A stretch of 64,000 bases of DNA from Leptospira saintgironsiae (GCF_002811765.1 NZ_NPDR01000002.1:248001-312000); one strand, 5' to 3'; counted from the stretch's first letter, positions 47,766 through 59,406 are shown. Notes: generated from the letters alone by a model not told the origin. A program made the numbers and translations.

Positions 47766-48299
47766 TTACTCGCTAAAAAGTACCTTAAATATTTTGCCCG
47801 AGATATTCAAAAGCGTTTTTCTCTTAAAGAAATGGATTTTAGTGTTAATAGTTTCTTTGCTAAACTTAATTTCCGAGAAAAGGGGAGTAATCACGTAATT
47901 CTCATATAAATTCGGATACACTCTATTTTCGTCGTAAACACTTCCTTTGAAATTTTCCAGAACCTTACGAAGAATTCTTTTTTCTTGGCGGTTCAGGTCT
48001 ATCTCGTCCTCATGCTCGGTTCCGACCCAGGTTAATAAATAACCCGAGATCCCGGTCTCGGTCAATTTTGGGGTCACATCTATTAGACGATTTTCTTTCA
48101 GGTGAAGAAGTGCCTGATTCAATTCCATCGGATACGGAGAATCTTCCAGATGGATATATTTTTGCTCCGTAATCACTTTGGCGTATTTTTGAAAGAATAC
48201 CCCATCAGAAAGATAAACCAGTTTTGCTAGTTCCTGACGGTTTCTTCCTCGCGGAGATCTTTGGAGTATAAAGGAGATGACTTCGAGCAGCTTTTCCAT
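47766..48299 (-). CDS. Hypothetical protein, possibly Panacea/DUF4065-like
   Basis: A 177-aa soluble protein. RQELAKLVYLSDGVFFQKYAKVIT followed by SPYPMELNQALLHLKENRLI recalls the K-L-x-Y-x-x-x-x-x-x-x-x-G-x-x-I plus Y-G-P-V-type pattern of Panacea (DUF4065/SocA) domains, but the match is loose. Panacea domains often serve as antitoxins; no toxin is apparent beside it. It is upstream of panD by six bases and head-to-head with lipB. Confidence 0.55.
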   Translation of the reverse strand: MEKLLEVISFILQRSPRGRNRQELAKLVYLSDGVFFQKYAKVITEQKYIHLEDSPYPMELNQALLHLKENRLIDVTPKLTETGISGYLLTWVGTEHEDEIDLNRQEKRILRKVLENFKGSVYDENRVYPNLYENYVITPLFSEIKFSKETINTKIHFFKRKTLLNISGKIFKVLFSE

Positions 48300-48966
48300 A
48301 AATAATACGAGTGTGCAGGCTTTTTCCCTGAAAAATCCCCTTCCATACGAAGATTACGTCCTCTTCCAGGAAAAGTCCCGGGAAAATAGAAGGGAATCGA
48401 TTCTATTTTTGGAACACCCTCTTACGATTACCGGGGGGATCAATTATAATATCGACAATCTTCTCCGAAATGAGGACTTCCTTTCTGAGCACGGTATCTC
48501 TCTCCAATACATAAAAAGAGGAGGGGATTATACCGCTCATGAGCCAGGACAGATCGTTGCCTATGTACATTTGGACTTAAAAAAAAGAGAAATTTCCATC
48601 TCGGAATTTTTGGACGGGGTCCTTGAATCCGCAATTTATTCCACTAAGAAAGTTTGGGATTTGGATCTTGTAAAAAATCCGAATGCACCAGGGCTTTATC
48701 TGTCTACTTCTCCCAATCGCAAAATTCTTTCTATGGGAGTTCTATTTAAGTCCTGGTTTACCAGTTACGGGATTGCGCTCAATGTTTCTAACGATTTTTC
48801 CGCCTTTCAGTGCATCCACCCGTGCGGGCAGGACTGGAAATCAATGATTTCAGTTTCTCAGCTTGGACTTCCAAGCGGAGAAGATAAAAAGAAGGAATGG
48901 ATCCGCACTTTTCAGTCCAAATTCCTGGAAAATTTAAAGCCAATCAGAGACAGTATTCGCGCCTAA
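48277..48966 (+). CDS. lipB: Octanoyltransferase LipB
   Basis: Transfers octanoyl from acyl carrier protein to lipoyl domains, the first step of lipoate synthesis. 229 aa. Key motifs: RGGDYTAHEPGQIVAYVHLDL, the catalytic Lys in NRKILSMGV and the catalytic Cys in HPCGQDW, with SYGIALNVSNDF between. ATG at 48277 overlaps the divergent gene by 23 bases and AAGGAG abuts it with no spacing. GTG at 48313 is an alternative start. lipA is not in the window. Confidence 0.9.
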   Translation: MTSSSFSINNTSVQAFSLKNPLPYEDYVLFQEKSRENRRESILFLEHPLTITGGINYNIDNLLRNEDFLSEHGISLQYIKRGGDYTAHEPGQIVAYVHLDLKKREISISEFLDGVLESAIYSTKKVWDLDLVKNPNAPGLYLSTSPNRKILSMGVLFKSWFTSYGIALNVSNDFSAFQCIHPCGQDWKSMISVSQLGLPSGEDKKKEWIRTFQSKFLENLKPIRDSIRA

Positions 48967-48991
48967 ATTGATTTTTATTCTTTAGAAAAAA

Positions 48992-49011
48992 GCCGAAATC
49001 GGCCGATTTTT
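48992..49011 (+). terminator. Probable terminator after lipB
   Basis: GCCG (48992-48995), loop AAAT, CGGC (49000-49003), then CGATTTTT. A short stem preceded by an A-run, 26 bases past the stop. Confidence 0.5.
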
Positions 49012-49031
49012 AATAGAAGAGAGGTTCTCAG

Positions 49032-50012
49032 GTGCAAATTTTCAAACATATTCTATTTTTCATTTTAGCACTTTTGGTTTGCGAAGGGATCGCTGCCGGA
49101 GCCTCTGCATGGTCCTTTCTGGAATCTTCTCTTGCTTCTTTTGAGCAGATCAAAAATCTTTCGGACCAAAGAGCCAGAGATACAATCGGCGCCATCTCTA
49201 AATCTAGCGAAGGAAAATTAAGCAAAGATAGATTAGAAGATCTGAATTTTGCATTCACAAGACTTGTGAAAGTGACTTCGGGAGATAAAGAAGGATTTAT
49301 TATTTCTGAGATCAGCATGACCGATGATTCAGGGGTAGTTCTTGCATCATCTAACGAAGATTATGTGTCTGATCCGAGAGCAAAAAGAAAACCAGAGCCT
49401 AAGTTTTTATCTACTAATTATACTGCTGCTCATCATTTAAGAAAATGGCAAATAGGAACTCCAATCCTTTTGGGAGAAAAGAATACATTCCAGGATGATA
49501 AACTGATGCAGATCGTTTCTCCTTATTTTCCTGAAATTTCTGAACCGAGCGTTCTTCTTTCCATGGCAGTGTATCATCCTGAAAAATTGGAAAGAGTAGC
49601 TTCTCTTCATATGAAATATGAAAGAGGGAATTTTGCACATTTTGTGAAGATACAAACTGAACTATTTTGGTGGACCTTACAGAATAATGCGATTATCGCT
49701 TTGATCTGTGCCCTTATATTAGGATTTTCTCACCTACTTATTAAGAGTGTTCGCAGTTCTTTTACTCAGGATGGAAAGTATATTGCAGAATATCCATCGG
49801 CTCCTCCTTTATGGGAGAAGGTTGACTTTGCACAAACCCAAGGGCCTATTCGTTGGAGAGAAAATGTTTCTTCTCCTTCTTACCAAAGCCAAAACCCAGC
49901 GCCAGTTTCTCAGAGCCATGTTCCAGCGGCTCCTGTGGCATCGGCTCCTTCTACTGCGCAAGCAGTCAATCGTGAGAAAGCGGAAATTATAGACGCTATT
50001 TATCTAGGATAA
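49032..50012 (+). CDS. Two-TM protein with periplasmic sensor-like domain and Pro/Ser-rich tail
   Basis: A 326-aa protein, GTG start with GAGG upstream. TM1 is at about residues 5-25 and TM2 at about 217-237. The periplasmic part (about 26-215) resembles a Cache/4-helix-type sensor by length and layout (SFEQIKNLSDQRARDTIGAIS, ISMTDDSGVVLASS). The cytoplasmic tail is only about 85 residues, low in complexity (SYQSQNPAPVSQSHVPAAPV), with no output domain. The STAS protein gene follows six bases on and may be a partner. Confidence 0.65.
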   Translation: MQIFKHILFFILALLVCEGIAAGASAWSFLESSLASFEQIKNLSDQRARDTIGAISKSSEGKLSKDRLEDLNFAFTRLVKVTSGDKEGFIISEISMTDDSGVVLASSNEDYVSDPRAKRKPEPKFLSTNYTAAHHLRKWQIGTPILLGEKNTFQDDKLMQIVSPYFPEISEPSVLLSMAVYHPEKLERVASLHMKYERGNFAHFVKIQTELFWWTLQNNAIIALICALILGFSHLLIKSVRSSFTQDGKYIAEYPSAPPLWEKVDFAQTQGPIRWRENVSSPSYQSQNPAPVSQSHVPAAPVASAPSTAQAVNREKAEIIDAIYLG

Positions 50013-50018
50013 ACTTTT

Positions 50019-50720
50019 TTGGAAATTCATACTACAAAACTGGGACATATATTAAAGGTAACTCCGAAAGGGGTTCTTGATTCCTATTCTGCATTTGACC
50101 TGGTGCGCTTTATCAAAACTCGCTGGGAAGAAGGGGAAAGACTTGTACTAGTCAATTCCCGTTTTGTAGAATATATAGAAGAAGACGGAATTTCTGCGCT
50201 TGTGGAATTGAAAAACTTTTTCGAAAAATTCGGCGGCAATATTGCGTTCAGCGATTGGAATGAAGAAGGTTTACTTGTTTTGGGATTATTCGGTCTGAGC
50301 AAGAATTCGAACTTCTTTAAACATGAGAAAGACGCAGAGATTTGGCTTTCTTCTTTGAAAATTGAAGATAGAAGAACTTTGTCAGAAAAGTCGGAAAGTA
50401 TTTCTTCTCTCAGACAAACTAAACCTATTCAATTTTATTCAAGTTCTTCTAGTATCAGTAAGTCTGACGTATATGTTCCTGAGATTAGCACTGTTCCGAT
50501 CCCTGGACAAGAGCCAGTTGAGAAGACTAAGATCGGAAAAGATCTGGATAATACTTTGGAGCAAGCACGTAATATCCAAGAAAGGATCCTATACTGCGAG
50601 TCTTGTAGAGCAAGACTTAGGATAAAAACTCTTGGTCGTCATCAATGCCCTAATTGCGGAATTCAGTTTGACGTGAGTCGCACCGGTGGAGTTCGATACT
50701 TGGAGAAACTATTAGGTTAG
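50019..50720 (+). CDS. STAS-domain protein with C-terminal zinc ribbon
   Basis: A 233-aa protein. The N-terminal STAS fold (about 1-112: GHILKVTPKGVLDSYSAFDLVRFIKTRW, LVLVNSRFVEYIEEDGISALVELKNFF) is like an anti-sigma factor antagonist. The usual phospho-Ser position reads E-E-D-G-I-S. A Ser-rich linker leads to a zinc ribbon CESCRARLRI then CPNCGIQFDV. TTG start. The ribbon could bind nucleic acid or protein; the cognate anti-sigma kinase is not identified. Confidence 0.75.
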   Translation: MEIHTTKLGHILKVTPKGVLDSYSAFDLVRFIKTRWEEGERLVLVNSRFVEYIEEDGISALVELKNFFEKFGGNIAFSDWNEEGLLVLGLFGLSKNSNFFKHEKDAEIWLSSLKIEDRRTLSEKSESISSLRQTKPIQFYSSSSSISKSDVYVPEISTVPIPGQEPVEKTKIGKDLDNTLEQARNIQERILYCESCRARLRIKTLGRHQCPNCGIQFDVSRTGGVRYLEKLLG

Positions 50721-50757
50721 TTTCAGTATGACGGAAACACCGACCACGTAGGATCTC

Positions 50758-52347
50758 TTGTCCCAAGCAGCCAGAAGAAGTTTCGCTCTTTCTTTTTACA
50801 CCCTCATTTCTAGAATTTTAGGAGTGTTCCGGGACCATTTTATGGCCGTGTCTTTCGGGACAGGCACAGTGGCCTCTGCATTTTCAGTCGCTTATAGATT
50901 ACCAAATATGTTCCGAAACCTATTGGCAGAAGGAACTCTTTCTCAATCCTTTATGCCATTATATTCTGATGCGGAGAAGGACGGAGTAGTCGCCGCTCGG
51001 AAGATGAGTGGGGCTGTATTAAGTTTTCTTTTTGTAATCCTTCTAAGCTTCGTAGTAATCGTATTTACATTTTCTCCATTTGCACTTCCTATCCTTGTTG
51101 GAGGAACACCTGAATATTCGGGGCTTGTAGTAGAGCTGACCTATATTCTATTTTTCTTAATCGTCACTGCGAGTTTGTCCTCTATCTATATGGCGATCTC
51201 AAACGTCAAAAATAGATTTTTTGTTCCTTCTCTTTCTCCAATCATTCTGAACTTAAGTTACCTTACTGTTTTCTTAGGGATTTTCCCTTTTGTTGATTGG
51301 GAACTTTTGACGAAGGTAAGAGTTCTTTGTTTTGCGATTGTTGGAGGAGGGATCATACAATTAGGTGTCCAAGCCTGGTATGTTTCCAGAAATGGAGAAG
51401 GCCCTATATTCTCCCTGAATTATAAACATCCAGCTATTTCAAAAATATTTAAACTGATGTTACCGGCGGCAGTCGGAGGTGGATTTTACCAGCTTGGGCT
51501 TTTGGTGGATATATTTTTAGCAAATTATGTGCAGAATACAAATCCAGGCTTAGGCGCTGTCGTTAGTTTGGATTATGCTCAGAGACTAGTGCAACTTCCT
51601 ACAGGTATTATAGGTGTTGCACTTGCGACTACAACTTTGCCTGCGTTACTTTCTTCCTTAAAACAAAATAAACATTCTGAGGTTCCTAAGGAAATGTTAG
51701 GAGTTTTGGGATTTGCGGGATTTTTAACTGCACCTGCTGCTCTCGGCATTGGGATCTTGGCCGGGCCGATCTTGGACTCCATTTATTATGGAGGAAGATG
51801 GGATCATTTAGCTACGGAGACCACGATCTTACCTTTAGTTTTTTATTCATTAGCAGTTCCATTCTATAGTATGAATAAGGTTTTGATCTCTACGTATTAT
51901 GCATTCCAAGACACAAAAACTCCTTTAAGAGTACAAGCATTCACTTTTTCTCTGAACCTGATATTGAACTTTTCTTTAATATTTTTCTTAAAACATTCTG
52001 CGATTGCATTGTCTTCTGCTGTATCAACTGTAGTAACTTGGACATTGCTTTCTAATTATTTAAAAAAGCATGAAGTCGCTTTTCCTTGGGAAGGTTTTCT
52101 TTCTAAAATTGCAAAATTGGTCCTGCCACTTTTAGCAATGGCTGCATTTTTATTTTTTTATAAAGAAATGGTCCATTCTCAAGCATTAACTTTTCTCTCC
52201 GAAAAAGGACTAAGTTATGCGAATTCTTCCAGAATCTCGCTTTGCGCTGCTATTCTTCCCGGTATGGCAATTTTTTTCCTAATCAGTCTGCTTTTGGGGT
52301 TAGAAGAGATAAGGTTAATAGCTGGAAAAATATTTCGTAAGAAGTAA
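50758..52347 (+). CDS. murJ: Lipid II flippase MurJ
   Basis: Flips lipid II across the inner membrane for peptidoglycan synthesis. 529 aa, about 14 TM helices, MATE-like fold. Family motifs include SRILGVFRDHFMAVSFGTG, ANMFRNLLAEGTLSQSFMPLY-type sequence (NMFRNLLAEG onward), and LDYAQRLVQLPTGIIGVAL. The start is TTG after AGGATC. Essential in most bacteria. Confidence 0.94.
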   Translation: MSQAARRSFALSFYTLISRILGVFRDHFMAVSFGTGTVASAFSVAYRLPNMFRNLLAEGTLSQSFMPLYSDAEKDGVVAARKMSGAVLSFLFVILLSFVVIVFTFSPFALPILVGGTPEYSGLVVELTYILFFLIVTASLSSIYMAISNVKNRFFVPSLSPIILNLSYLTVFLGIFPFVDWELLTKVRVLCFAIVGGGIIQLGVQAWYVSRNGEGPIFSLNYKHPAISKIFKLMLPAAVGGGFYQLGLLVDIFLANYVQNTNPGLGAVVSLDYAQRLVQLPTGIIGVALATTTLPALLSSLKQNKHSEVPKEMLGVLGFAGFLTAPAALGIGILAGPILDSIYYGGRWDHLATETTILPLVFYSLAVPFYSMNKVLISTYYAFQDTKTPLRVQAFTFSLNLILNFSLIFFLKHSAIALSSAVSTVVTWTLLSNYLKKHEVAFPWEGFLSKIAKLVLPLLAMAAFLFFYKEMVHSQALTFLSEKGLSYANSSRISLCAAILPGMAIFFLISLLLGLEEIRLIAGKIFRKK

Positions 52348-52424
52348 TTTTGCCCGGAATATCCGCGGTTCTCGGTAAAAATTCTCAGAGGGGAAAAAGA
52401 GTAAGTTAAAACTTCTATAAGTTT

Positions 52425-55400
52425 ATGATTAGAAATTTTCTGAAAATTTTTTATTCAAAAATCGGGTCTATCATTCTATGTTTTCCGATCCTTCTTGTTT
52501 GTTTTTCTTCTGAGATTGCAGCAACTGATTATTTTGATACTTTAACGTCCGAAAAAAAGCCTATATTAGGAAGTGATAAAGAAGATAAATATAGATTTAG
52601 ACTTCCTCCTTTTGCCAGTGAAGAATATTGGGGACCACATTATTCCCTGAATATTTTAGTTCTTTATACTCGGACTAATTATCCTAAATTTACTCAAACT
52701 AGTTTTTTCCCTCTCATTGATCATTTATCAGCTAAAGAAAATGAATCATTTCGATCTTATTTTTTCCCTCTTTATTATGCACAACGTATCCAGGGTACTA
52801 CATCTGATTCAGGCGTAAACTTTTCATTATTTCATTATAATTCTTACGAATCAAGGGGTGAAAAATTTTCAGAGAGTTGGGTGTCCTTCCCTTCATTTCT
52901 TCCATTATTTGGTAGAAGTAAGACAATTGAAAGTGGCAAAGAAGAATCCTTTTACTTTGCGGTTCCTTTTTTATTTTTCCGAAATAGGAACTTAAATGAT
53001 GATTGGAACCATTTTCTGATCTTTCATTGGGGAGAAGACAGAGAATCTTCTTATGGTTCTATTCTTCCATTGGTGTATTGGGGTTCTGGAAAGAGAAAAT
53101 TCCATTTTAGTTTTTTCCCAATCTTCTTCTATAATACATTCTATAATTCTTATTCTGATAAAGAAAATTTTCATTTTACCATTTTTCCGTTATTCTCTTA
53201 TAATTCTTGGGACGGCGGCGAAGAAGGTTCCTTCTTTACTCCACTTTTCGGTCAGACATGGAAAGAAACGCCTCAATTGGGTGGAGGAGGAAAGAACGAA
53301 GAAAAATTTTCCTATTACTTGCTATTATTCTTAAATCGAAACTATCATAATGATGAATTACAAAACTATAATGCAAATATCCCGATCGTATTTAGTAGAA
53401 AATGGGAGAAGGGAGGTAAATCGGATACAAATGTAGCTCTGATTAGTGGTTGGAGCTCCAACGAAAAGGGAGATTATTCTTCTTCTTATCTGTTTCCCTT
53501 CATGTTCCACAAAAAGAATGAATATTTTTATTTGTTCCCTGCTTATTTCGATAATGGCACGGAAAAATTCGGTCTATTGCCTATTCCATTTTATCATAAA
53601 CGTACTGCGACTGAGATCAATTTTTATGCAGTAAATTCTTACTATTCTAATGATTGGCAAGGAAATTCTAAATTTTTATTTTTTCCTCTCTATTATCATT
53701 CATTTACGCCAAATCAATCTAAGGTAATCACTCCTCTTTCTTATTATTCTTCGAATGCTTCTGAAACAACTACCTTGCTTCCTTGGTTTTTATATTATAG
53801 AAATAAGGAAAAAGTCTCCTCTCAAAATTATTTGATCAATACTTATCTTTCTTGGGATGAAAAGGGAGAATTTAAACGAGGGATTTTCTTTCCTCTTTGG
53901 TTTTATAAGCCACAGGAGTATTTTCATTTTCTGCCATTATTGGCAAAGGGGAATCAAGTAGGGAATGAATATACTTGGATCATTCCGTTATTCACTTATT
54001 GGAATAAGACTCGAACTTGGGTAGGTCCGTTTTATTCCAGAAAAAGTGAGATAAGAGATCAATACGATAGATGGATCTTATTTCCGTTTTGGTATTATTA
54101 TAGGGACTCTTGGCAGGGGAATAAGTCGGAAAGTTATACTCTTCTTCCAATTTTCCAATGGAACGACACTTCTGAATACAAAGAACTTATAACTCCTCTA
54201 TCTTATTCTAAAGAATATAAGACTAAGTTTGAAAAATATTCCTTAGTTACCTTATATGAAAAATACGATACGGATCAGGAATCTAGAAGAAGATTCTATC
54301 CGATCTATTTTTCTAACACTACAAACGAATATTCCTATTGGAATGTGCTGGGTTTGACGGGTAGAGGATTCGATAAGGCAGGAGATGCAAAATATAGTTA
54401 TGCGTTCCCATTTTATTTTTATAAACGAGATAGCTTTCGTCTAGTTCTACCTTTTTATTTCCGTTTCGGAAAAGACAACGATATATATACTCATTTTGGT
54501 CTTTTTCACTACTGGAATCGTTCTGCAGAAAAGGATAATACTTGGATCTGGCCTTTATTATGGTTTTCGAATGTAGACAAGGTTCGTAAGGAAGAATTCT
54601 CCACTTGGTTTCCTTTATATTGGAATTGGAATAATTCTAGAAGCAAAGGAGATATGTTTCTTCCTCTTTGGCTAAACTATTACGAGGCGGACAAAACTTT
54701 AGAATTAAAATTGGCCTATTCTTCTTCTAAGACATTGGGAAGTTTTTCAGGAACTGCCGGAGTTGGATCTACGGAAAAAGATTATTACTTGGATGCCGAT
54801 GTTTCTCTATTCTACAGTTTATTTAGCATTTCCACAAGAACTTCCGTTAACAAAGAGGAATTGCAATTTTGGAAAGAGAATCACCCTACTGAATTATCCA
54901 CATCCAACTCAGGCGTTGAGAATATTCCTGTTAAAAATTCTCAGGAAGAAAAGGAAGGTTTGGGGCAATACAATCGATTAACTAGAGAGAAGGTCCGTTC
55001 TTTCTGGGGTGTCAGTGCGTTATTTGGGATTTTTAGTTATGAAAGAGGGGATGATAGGCGACATTTCCGACTTCTTCCTTTGAGTTGGTTTTCTTGGTCA
55101 GATAAAACTGCTGATAAAGTATATGCTGCTCCTTTATTTTTTTGGAGTAGGATCGGAGACGAATCTTATTTCGTTCTGTTTCCTTTCTATGGTAGGCAGG
55201 AACAAAAAGAAAATTTCCAAGAATCTTATTTACTATTCGGTTTCCTACGAGGAAAGCAAGGAGAACTTAAGGATTATTCGATCCTATGGCCGATCACTAG
55301 ATTTTATACTTCTCCGGAAGTTTGGGGATTTAGGATCTTTCCTTTGGTTGCTCATGATCAATCAAAGGATTATTCTCGGACGATTTCTCCTCTATATTAC

Positions 55401-57389
55401 AGAAAACGGATCGTGGAAGGAACTATTACCAGCAGATCTTTTCATTCTTTACTTTTACCTCTGTTCCATTCCGGATCTGAAACTAGCCAAAACCAGGATT
55501 TATTCCAAGAGAAGTCTTATAATCTTTTAATACCGTTATACTTAAGCTACGGGTCTAAGGTGCAATCCTCGTCCGGAGATTCTTACGAATCTAATTTTTA
55601 TACTTTATTATCCTCTTATTCCAGTAGGAAAGAATTGAACGGGGAAGAATCTTCTTCTCTACTCACTCCATTTTATTATTACTCTAGATCCAAGGGTGCC
55701 TCAGAGACTCAGGAGCAAACAACTAAGGTAGACTTTTTGTTTTTTCCTACGGTCTATTCCAAACGAAACTCGTCTCAGAGCACTTTTTTTGTCTTAGGGT
55801 ATTATAGTGAATCTTCTCCTTCTGTTTCTAAGGGGAATTTTCTGGGTCTGGTTTCTTCCTCACAAGAGAAAACTGGAGAGAGGACATCTACTCGTTTTCA
55901 TATATTTCCTTTTTATTTTTCCGGCTCGGAGAAGGAGGGGGATAAGGTTGTGGAATCTTATACTACTGTTCCAATCTTCTATTACGGTTATAAAAAAGGA
56001 AATGGATCAGGATGGAATATATTAGGAATATTGAATGGATCCGGCTCTGATCAAGAGAGTTCTTTTGCAATTTATCCTTTCTATTCCAATAAAGAGAAAA
56101 ACGTCCCTAATGTTTACAAAGAAAGAGTTACTTGGGGACTTTTATATTATTCGGATAGAACTGAATTCCAAGCAGGAAGTTGGAATTCATTCAACGCGAA
56201 CCCTTTCGGATTTTTTTCCTCTTCTGGAAGTAAAAGTTTAGAAACTAGTTCTTCGTTTTACTTTCTACCAATCCCACTTTTGTATACTTATTCTGAGAAA
56301 CAGACTTTGGAAGATAGGGAATATTCCAAAAGAGACGTGACCTTTCTGAAATTGATCGATTATTCCAAATATGAATCTGTTTCCCTTAAAGAGGGGAGCA
56401 CAGACAAGGTCGTTGATCAATGGAGAGATTTTACGGCATTTTTCCTTTTTTCGAATACCTTACATACAGTTAAAGATCTTAAAAAAGAAGAAACGACTAG
56501 TATGTATTTTAAATCATATCTTTTCCCGATATATAGATTTGAATCAGAGAACGATCCTTTCAAAAAAGAAAAACACTTAAACTTTTTGTTAATTACTGAC
56601 TATAAATCTGGGAATTCCGGTTTAGAAAGATTAGTAGTCGGTCCAGCTTTCTATTTGGATAATTCGGAACGCACTGCTTATGGTCTAGCTCCTCTTGCAT
56701 TTTATCGGAAAAGTAAAGAATCCAGATTCTGGTTTGCATTCGGTTTTTATAATTATAAGGATAATGATTGGGATCGCTGGGGATTTGCGGGAATTTTTGA
56801 TACGAACTATGAAACTTATCAGAAAAGAAGAAATCTAAATTTCTTCTTAGGTTTGATCCATACTGAATTGGAAGAACAAAGGACTAGAGTAGCTATCCTT
56901 GGCGGATTACTCGGCGGGTACGAAAGAAGTCCTGATTATTCGGATACCAATTTCCTTTGGTTACGTTGGAAATCTGTTCCGGGAGAGACTCTCGCGAATT
57001 TCCTTCCTGTTCTTTATTATCATTCGGATCCGTCCGGAACGGCGACTTTGATCCCACCTGTATTAGGCTACTTCTCTTCCGAAAAAGACGGAAGATTCGA
57101 TATGCTTGGTTTAGGATTATTGTATTATCGAAACCAAAAAATTTCTAAAGAAGAAGATCTGATGCTTGTAGGTCCTGGATTATTCTATTATAAACAATAT
57201 GGGAATAATATGAACGGCTTACACGCGATGGGAATTTTGGCGATTCCTGGAATGGGAGGCCTTCTCTGGGATTGGGAATACGAGACCAAGACTAAATATA
57301 GCAAATACTCTATTCTAAATTTATTATATAGTCACACGATCACCAAGGACGGGAATGAGATCGATAGAGTGCTCGGAATTAAGTTATAA
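52425..57389 (+). CDS. Giant secreted aromatic-repeat protein (1654 aa)
   Basis: One continuous frame with an N-terminal signal peptide (SIILCFPILLVCFSSEIAA, ending near residue 33). The body contains roughly forty short strands of the form [F/L/I/W]-P-[L/F/I]-x-[Y/F/W], for example FPLYYAQ, LPLVYWG, FPLFSYN, TPLSYYS, WPLLWFS, LPLWLNY, APLFFWS, VPIFYYG and LPVLYYH. They alternate with polar turns of about 20-40 residues. This gives an extremely Tyr/Phe/Trp-rich beta-repeat protein. I recall a Leptospira LA_1737-type family of this look; function is unknown. An outer-membrane or periplasmic beta structure is plausible. A terminator follows directly. Confidence 0.8.
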   Translation: MIRNFLKIFYSKIGSIILCFPILLVCFSSEIAATDYFDTLTSEKKPILGSDKEDKYRFRLPPFASEEYWGPHYSLNILVLYTRTNYPKFTQTSFFPLIDHLSAKENESFRSYFFPLYYAQRIQGTTSDSGVNFSLFHYNSYESRGEKFSESWVSFPSFLPLFGRSKTIESGKEESFYFAVPFLFFRNRNLNDDWNHFLIFHWGEDRESSYGSILPLVYWGSGKRKFHFSFFPIFFYNTFYNSYSDKENFHFTIFPLFSYNSWDGGEEGSFFTPLFGQTWKETPQLGGGGKNEEKFSYYLLLFLNRNYHNDELQNYNANIPIVFSRKWEKGGKSDTNVALISGWSSNEKGDYSSSYLFPFMFHKKNEYFYLFPAYFDNGTEKFGLLPIPFYHKRTATEINFYAVNSYYSNDWQGNSKFLFFPLYYHSFTPNQSKVITPLSYYSSNASETTTLLPWFLYYRNKEKVSSQNYLINTYLSWDEKGEFKRGIFFPLWFYKPQEYFHFLPLLAKGNQVGNEYTWIIPLFTYWNKTRTWVGPFYSRKSEIRDQYDRWILFPFWYYYRDSWQGNKSESYTLLPIFQWNDTSEYKELITPLSYSKEYKTKFEKYSLVTLYEKYDTDQESRRRFYPIYFSNTTNEYSYWNVLGLTGRGFDKAGDAKYSYAFPFYFYKRDSFRLVLPFYFRFGKDNDIYTHFGLFHYWNRSAEKDNTWIWPLLWFSNVDKVRKEEFSTWFPLYWNWNNSRSKGDMFLPLWLNYYEADKTLELKLAYSSSKTLGSFSGTAGVGSTEKDYYLDADVSLFYSLFSISTRTSVNKEELQFWKENHPTELSTSNSGVENIPVKNSQEEKEGLGQYNRLTREKVRSFWGVSALFGIFSYERGDDRRHFRLLPLSWFSWSDKTADKVYAAPLFFWSRIGDESYFVLFPFYGRQEQKENFQESYLLFGFLRGKQGELKDYSILWPITRFYTSPEVWGFRIFPLVAHDQSKDYSRTISPLYYRKRIVEGTITSRSFHSLLLPLFHSGSETSQNQDLFQEKSYNLLIPLYLSYGSKVQSSSGDSYESNFYTLLSSYSSRKELNGEESSSLLTPFYYYSRSKGASETQEQTTKVDFLFFPTVYSKRNSSQSTFFVLGYYSESSPSVSKGNFLGLVSSSQEKTGERTSTRFHIFPFYFSGSEKEGDKVVESYTTVPIFYYGYKKGNGSGWNILGILNGSGSDQESSFAIYPFYSNKEKNVPNVYKERVTWGLLYYSDRTEFQAGSWNSFNANPFGFFSSSGSKSLETSSSFYFLPIPLLYTYSEKQTLEDREYSKRDVTFLKLIDYSKYESVSLKEGSTDKVVDQWRDFTAFFLFSNTLHTVKDLKKEETTSMYFKSYLFPIYRFESENDPFKKEKHLNFLLITDYKSGNSGLERLVVGPAFYLDNSERTAYGLAPLAFYRKSKESRFWFAFGFYNYKDNDWDRWGFAGIFDTNYETYQKRRNLNFFLGLIHTELEEQRTRVAILGGLLGGYERSPDYSDTNFLWLRWKSVPGETLANFLPVLYYHSDPSGTATLIPPVLGYFSSEKDGRFDMLGLGLLYYRNQKISKEEDLMLVGPGLFYYKQYGNNMNGLHAMGILAIPGMGGLLWDWEYETKTKYSKYSILNLLYSHTITKDGNEIDRVLGIKL

Positions 57390-57390
57390 T

Positions 57391-57422
57391 AAAAAAAGCC
57401 GAGGATTTCTCCCCGGCTTTTT
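57391..57422. terminator. Bidirectional terminator between the giant gene and groL
   Basis: AAAAAGCCG plus GG pair with CC plus CCGGCTTTTT around an ATTTCT-type loop. A-run and T-run flank it on both sides, serving the convergent genes. Confidence 0.85.
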
Positions 57423-57447
57423 AACTTTCCGAAAGGAAGAGCAGACA

Positions 57448-59103
<1,656 letters not shown>

Positions 59104-59106
59104 CTA

Positions 59107-59394
59107 TTACTTTTTCACGATGGCAAGAATGTCGCTTTCGCGGATAATTAAGTATTCTTTACCTTCGGATTTAATTTCAGTTCCGGAATATTTGCCGTAT
59201 AGAACGACATCACCAGCTTTAACTTCTAGTGGTATAAGCTTTCCGTCTTCATAACGTCCGCTTCCTACTTCTACAACTTTTCCCTCTTGCGGTTTTTCTT
59301 TAGCCGTATCAGGTACGAAGATGCTGCCGATTTTTTCTTCAGCGTCTTGTTTAGGCTCGACCAGAACACGGTCACCTAGCGGTTTAATCGCCAT
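59107..59394 (-). CDS. groS: 10 kDa co-chaperonin GroES
   Basis: A 95-aa lid for Gro[13 protein letters not shown] at the N-terminus, mobile loop region [15 protein letters not shown], and [28 protein letters not shown] at the end (first part typical). A strong AAGGAG precedes the ATG. CIRCE at 59407-59433 lies directly upstream. Confidence 0.97.
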   Translation of the reverse strand: MAIKPLGDRVLVEPKQDAEEKIGSIFVPDTAKEKPQEGKVVEVGSGRYEDGKLIPLEVKAGDVVLYGKYSGTEIKSEGKEYLIIRESDILAIVKK

Positions 59395-59406
59395 GACTTT
59401 CTCCTT

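Noticed and set aside
47418..47909. 163-codon plus-strand frame across panD and the Panacea-like gene
   Set aside because: Antisense to two well-supported genes; no motif and spans their junction.
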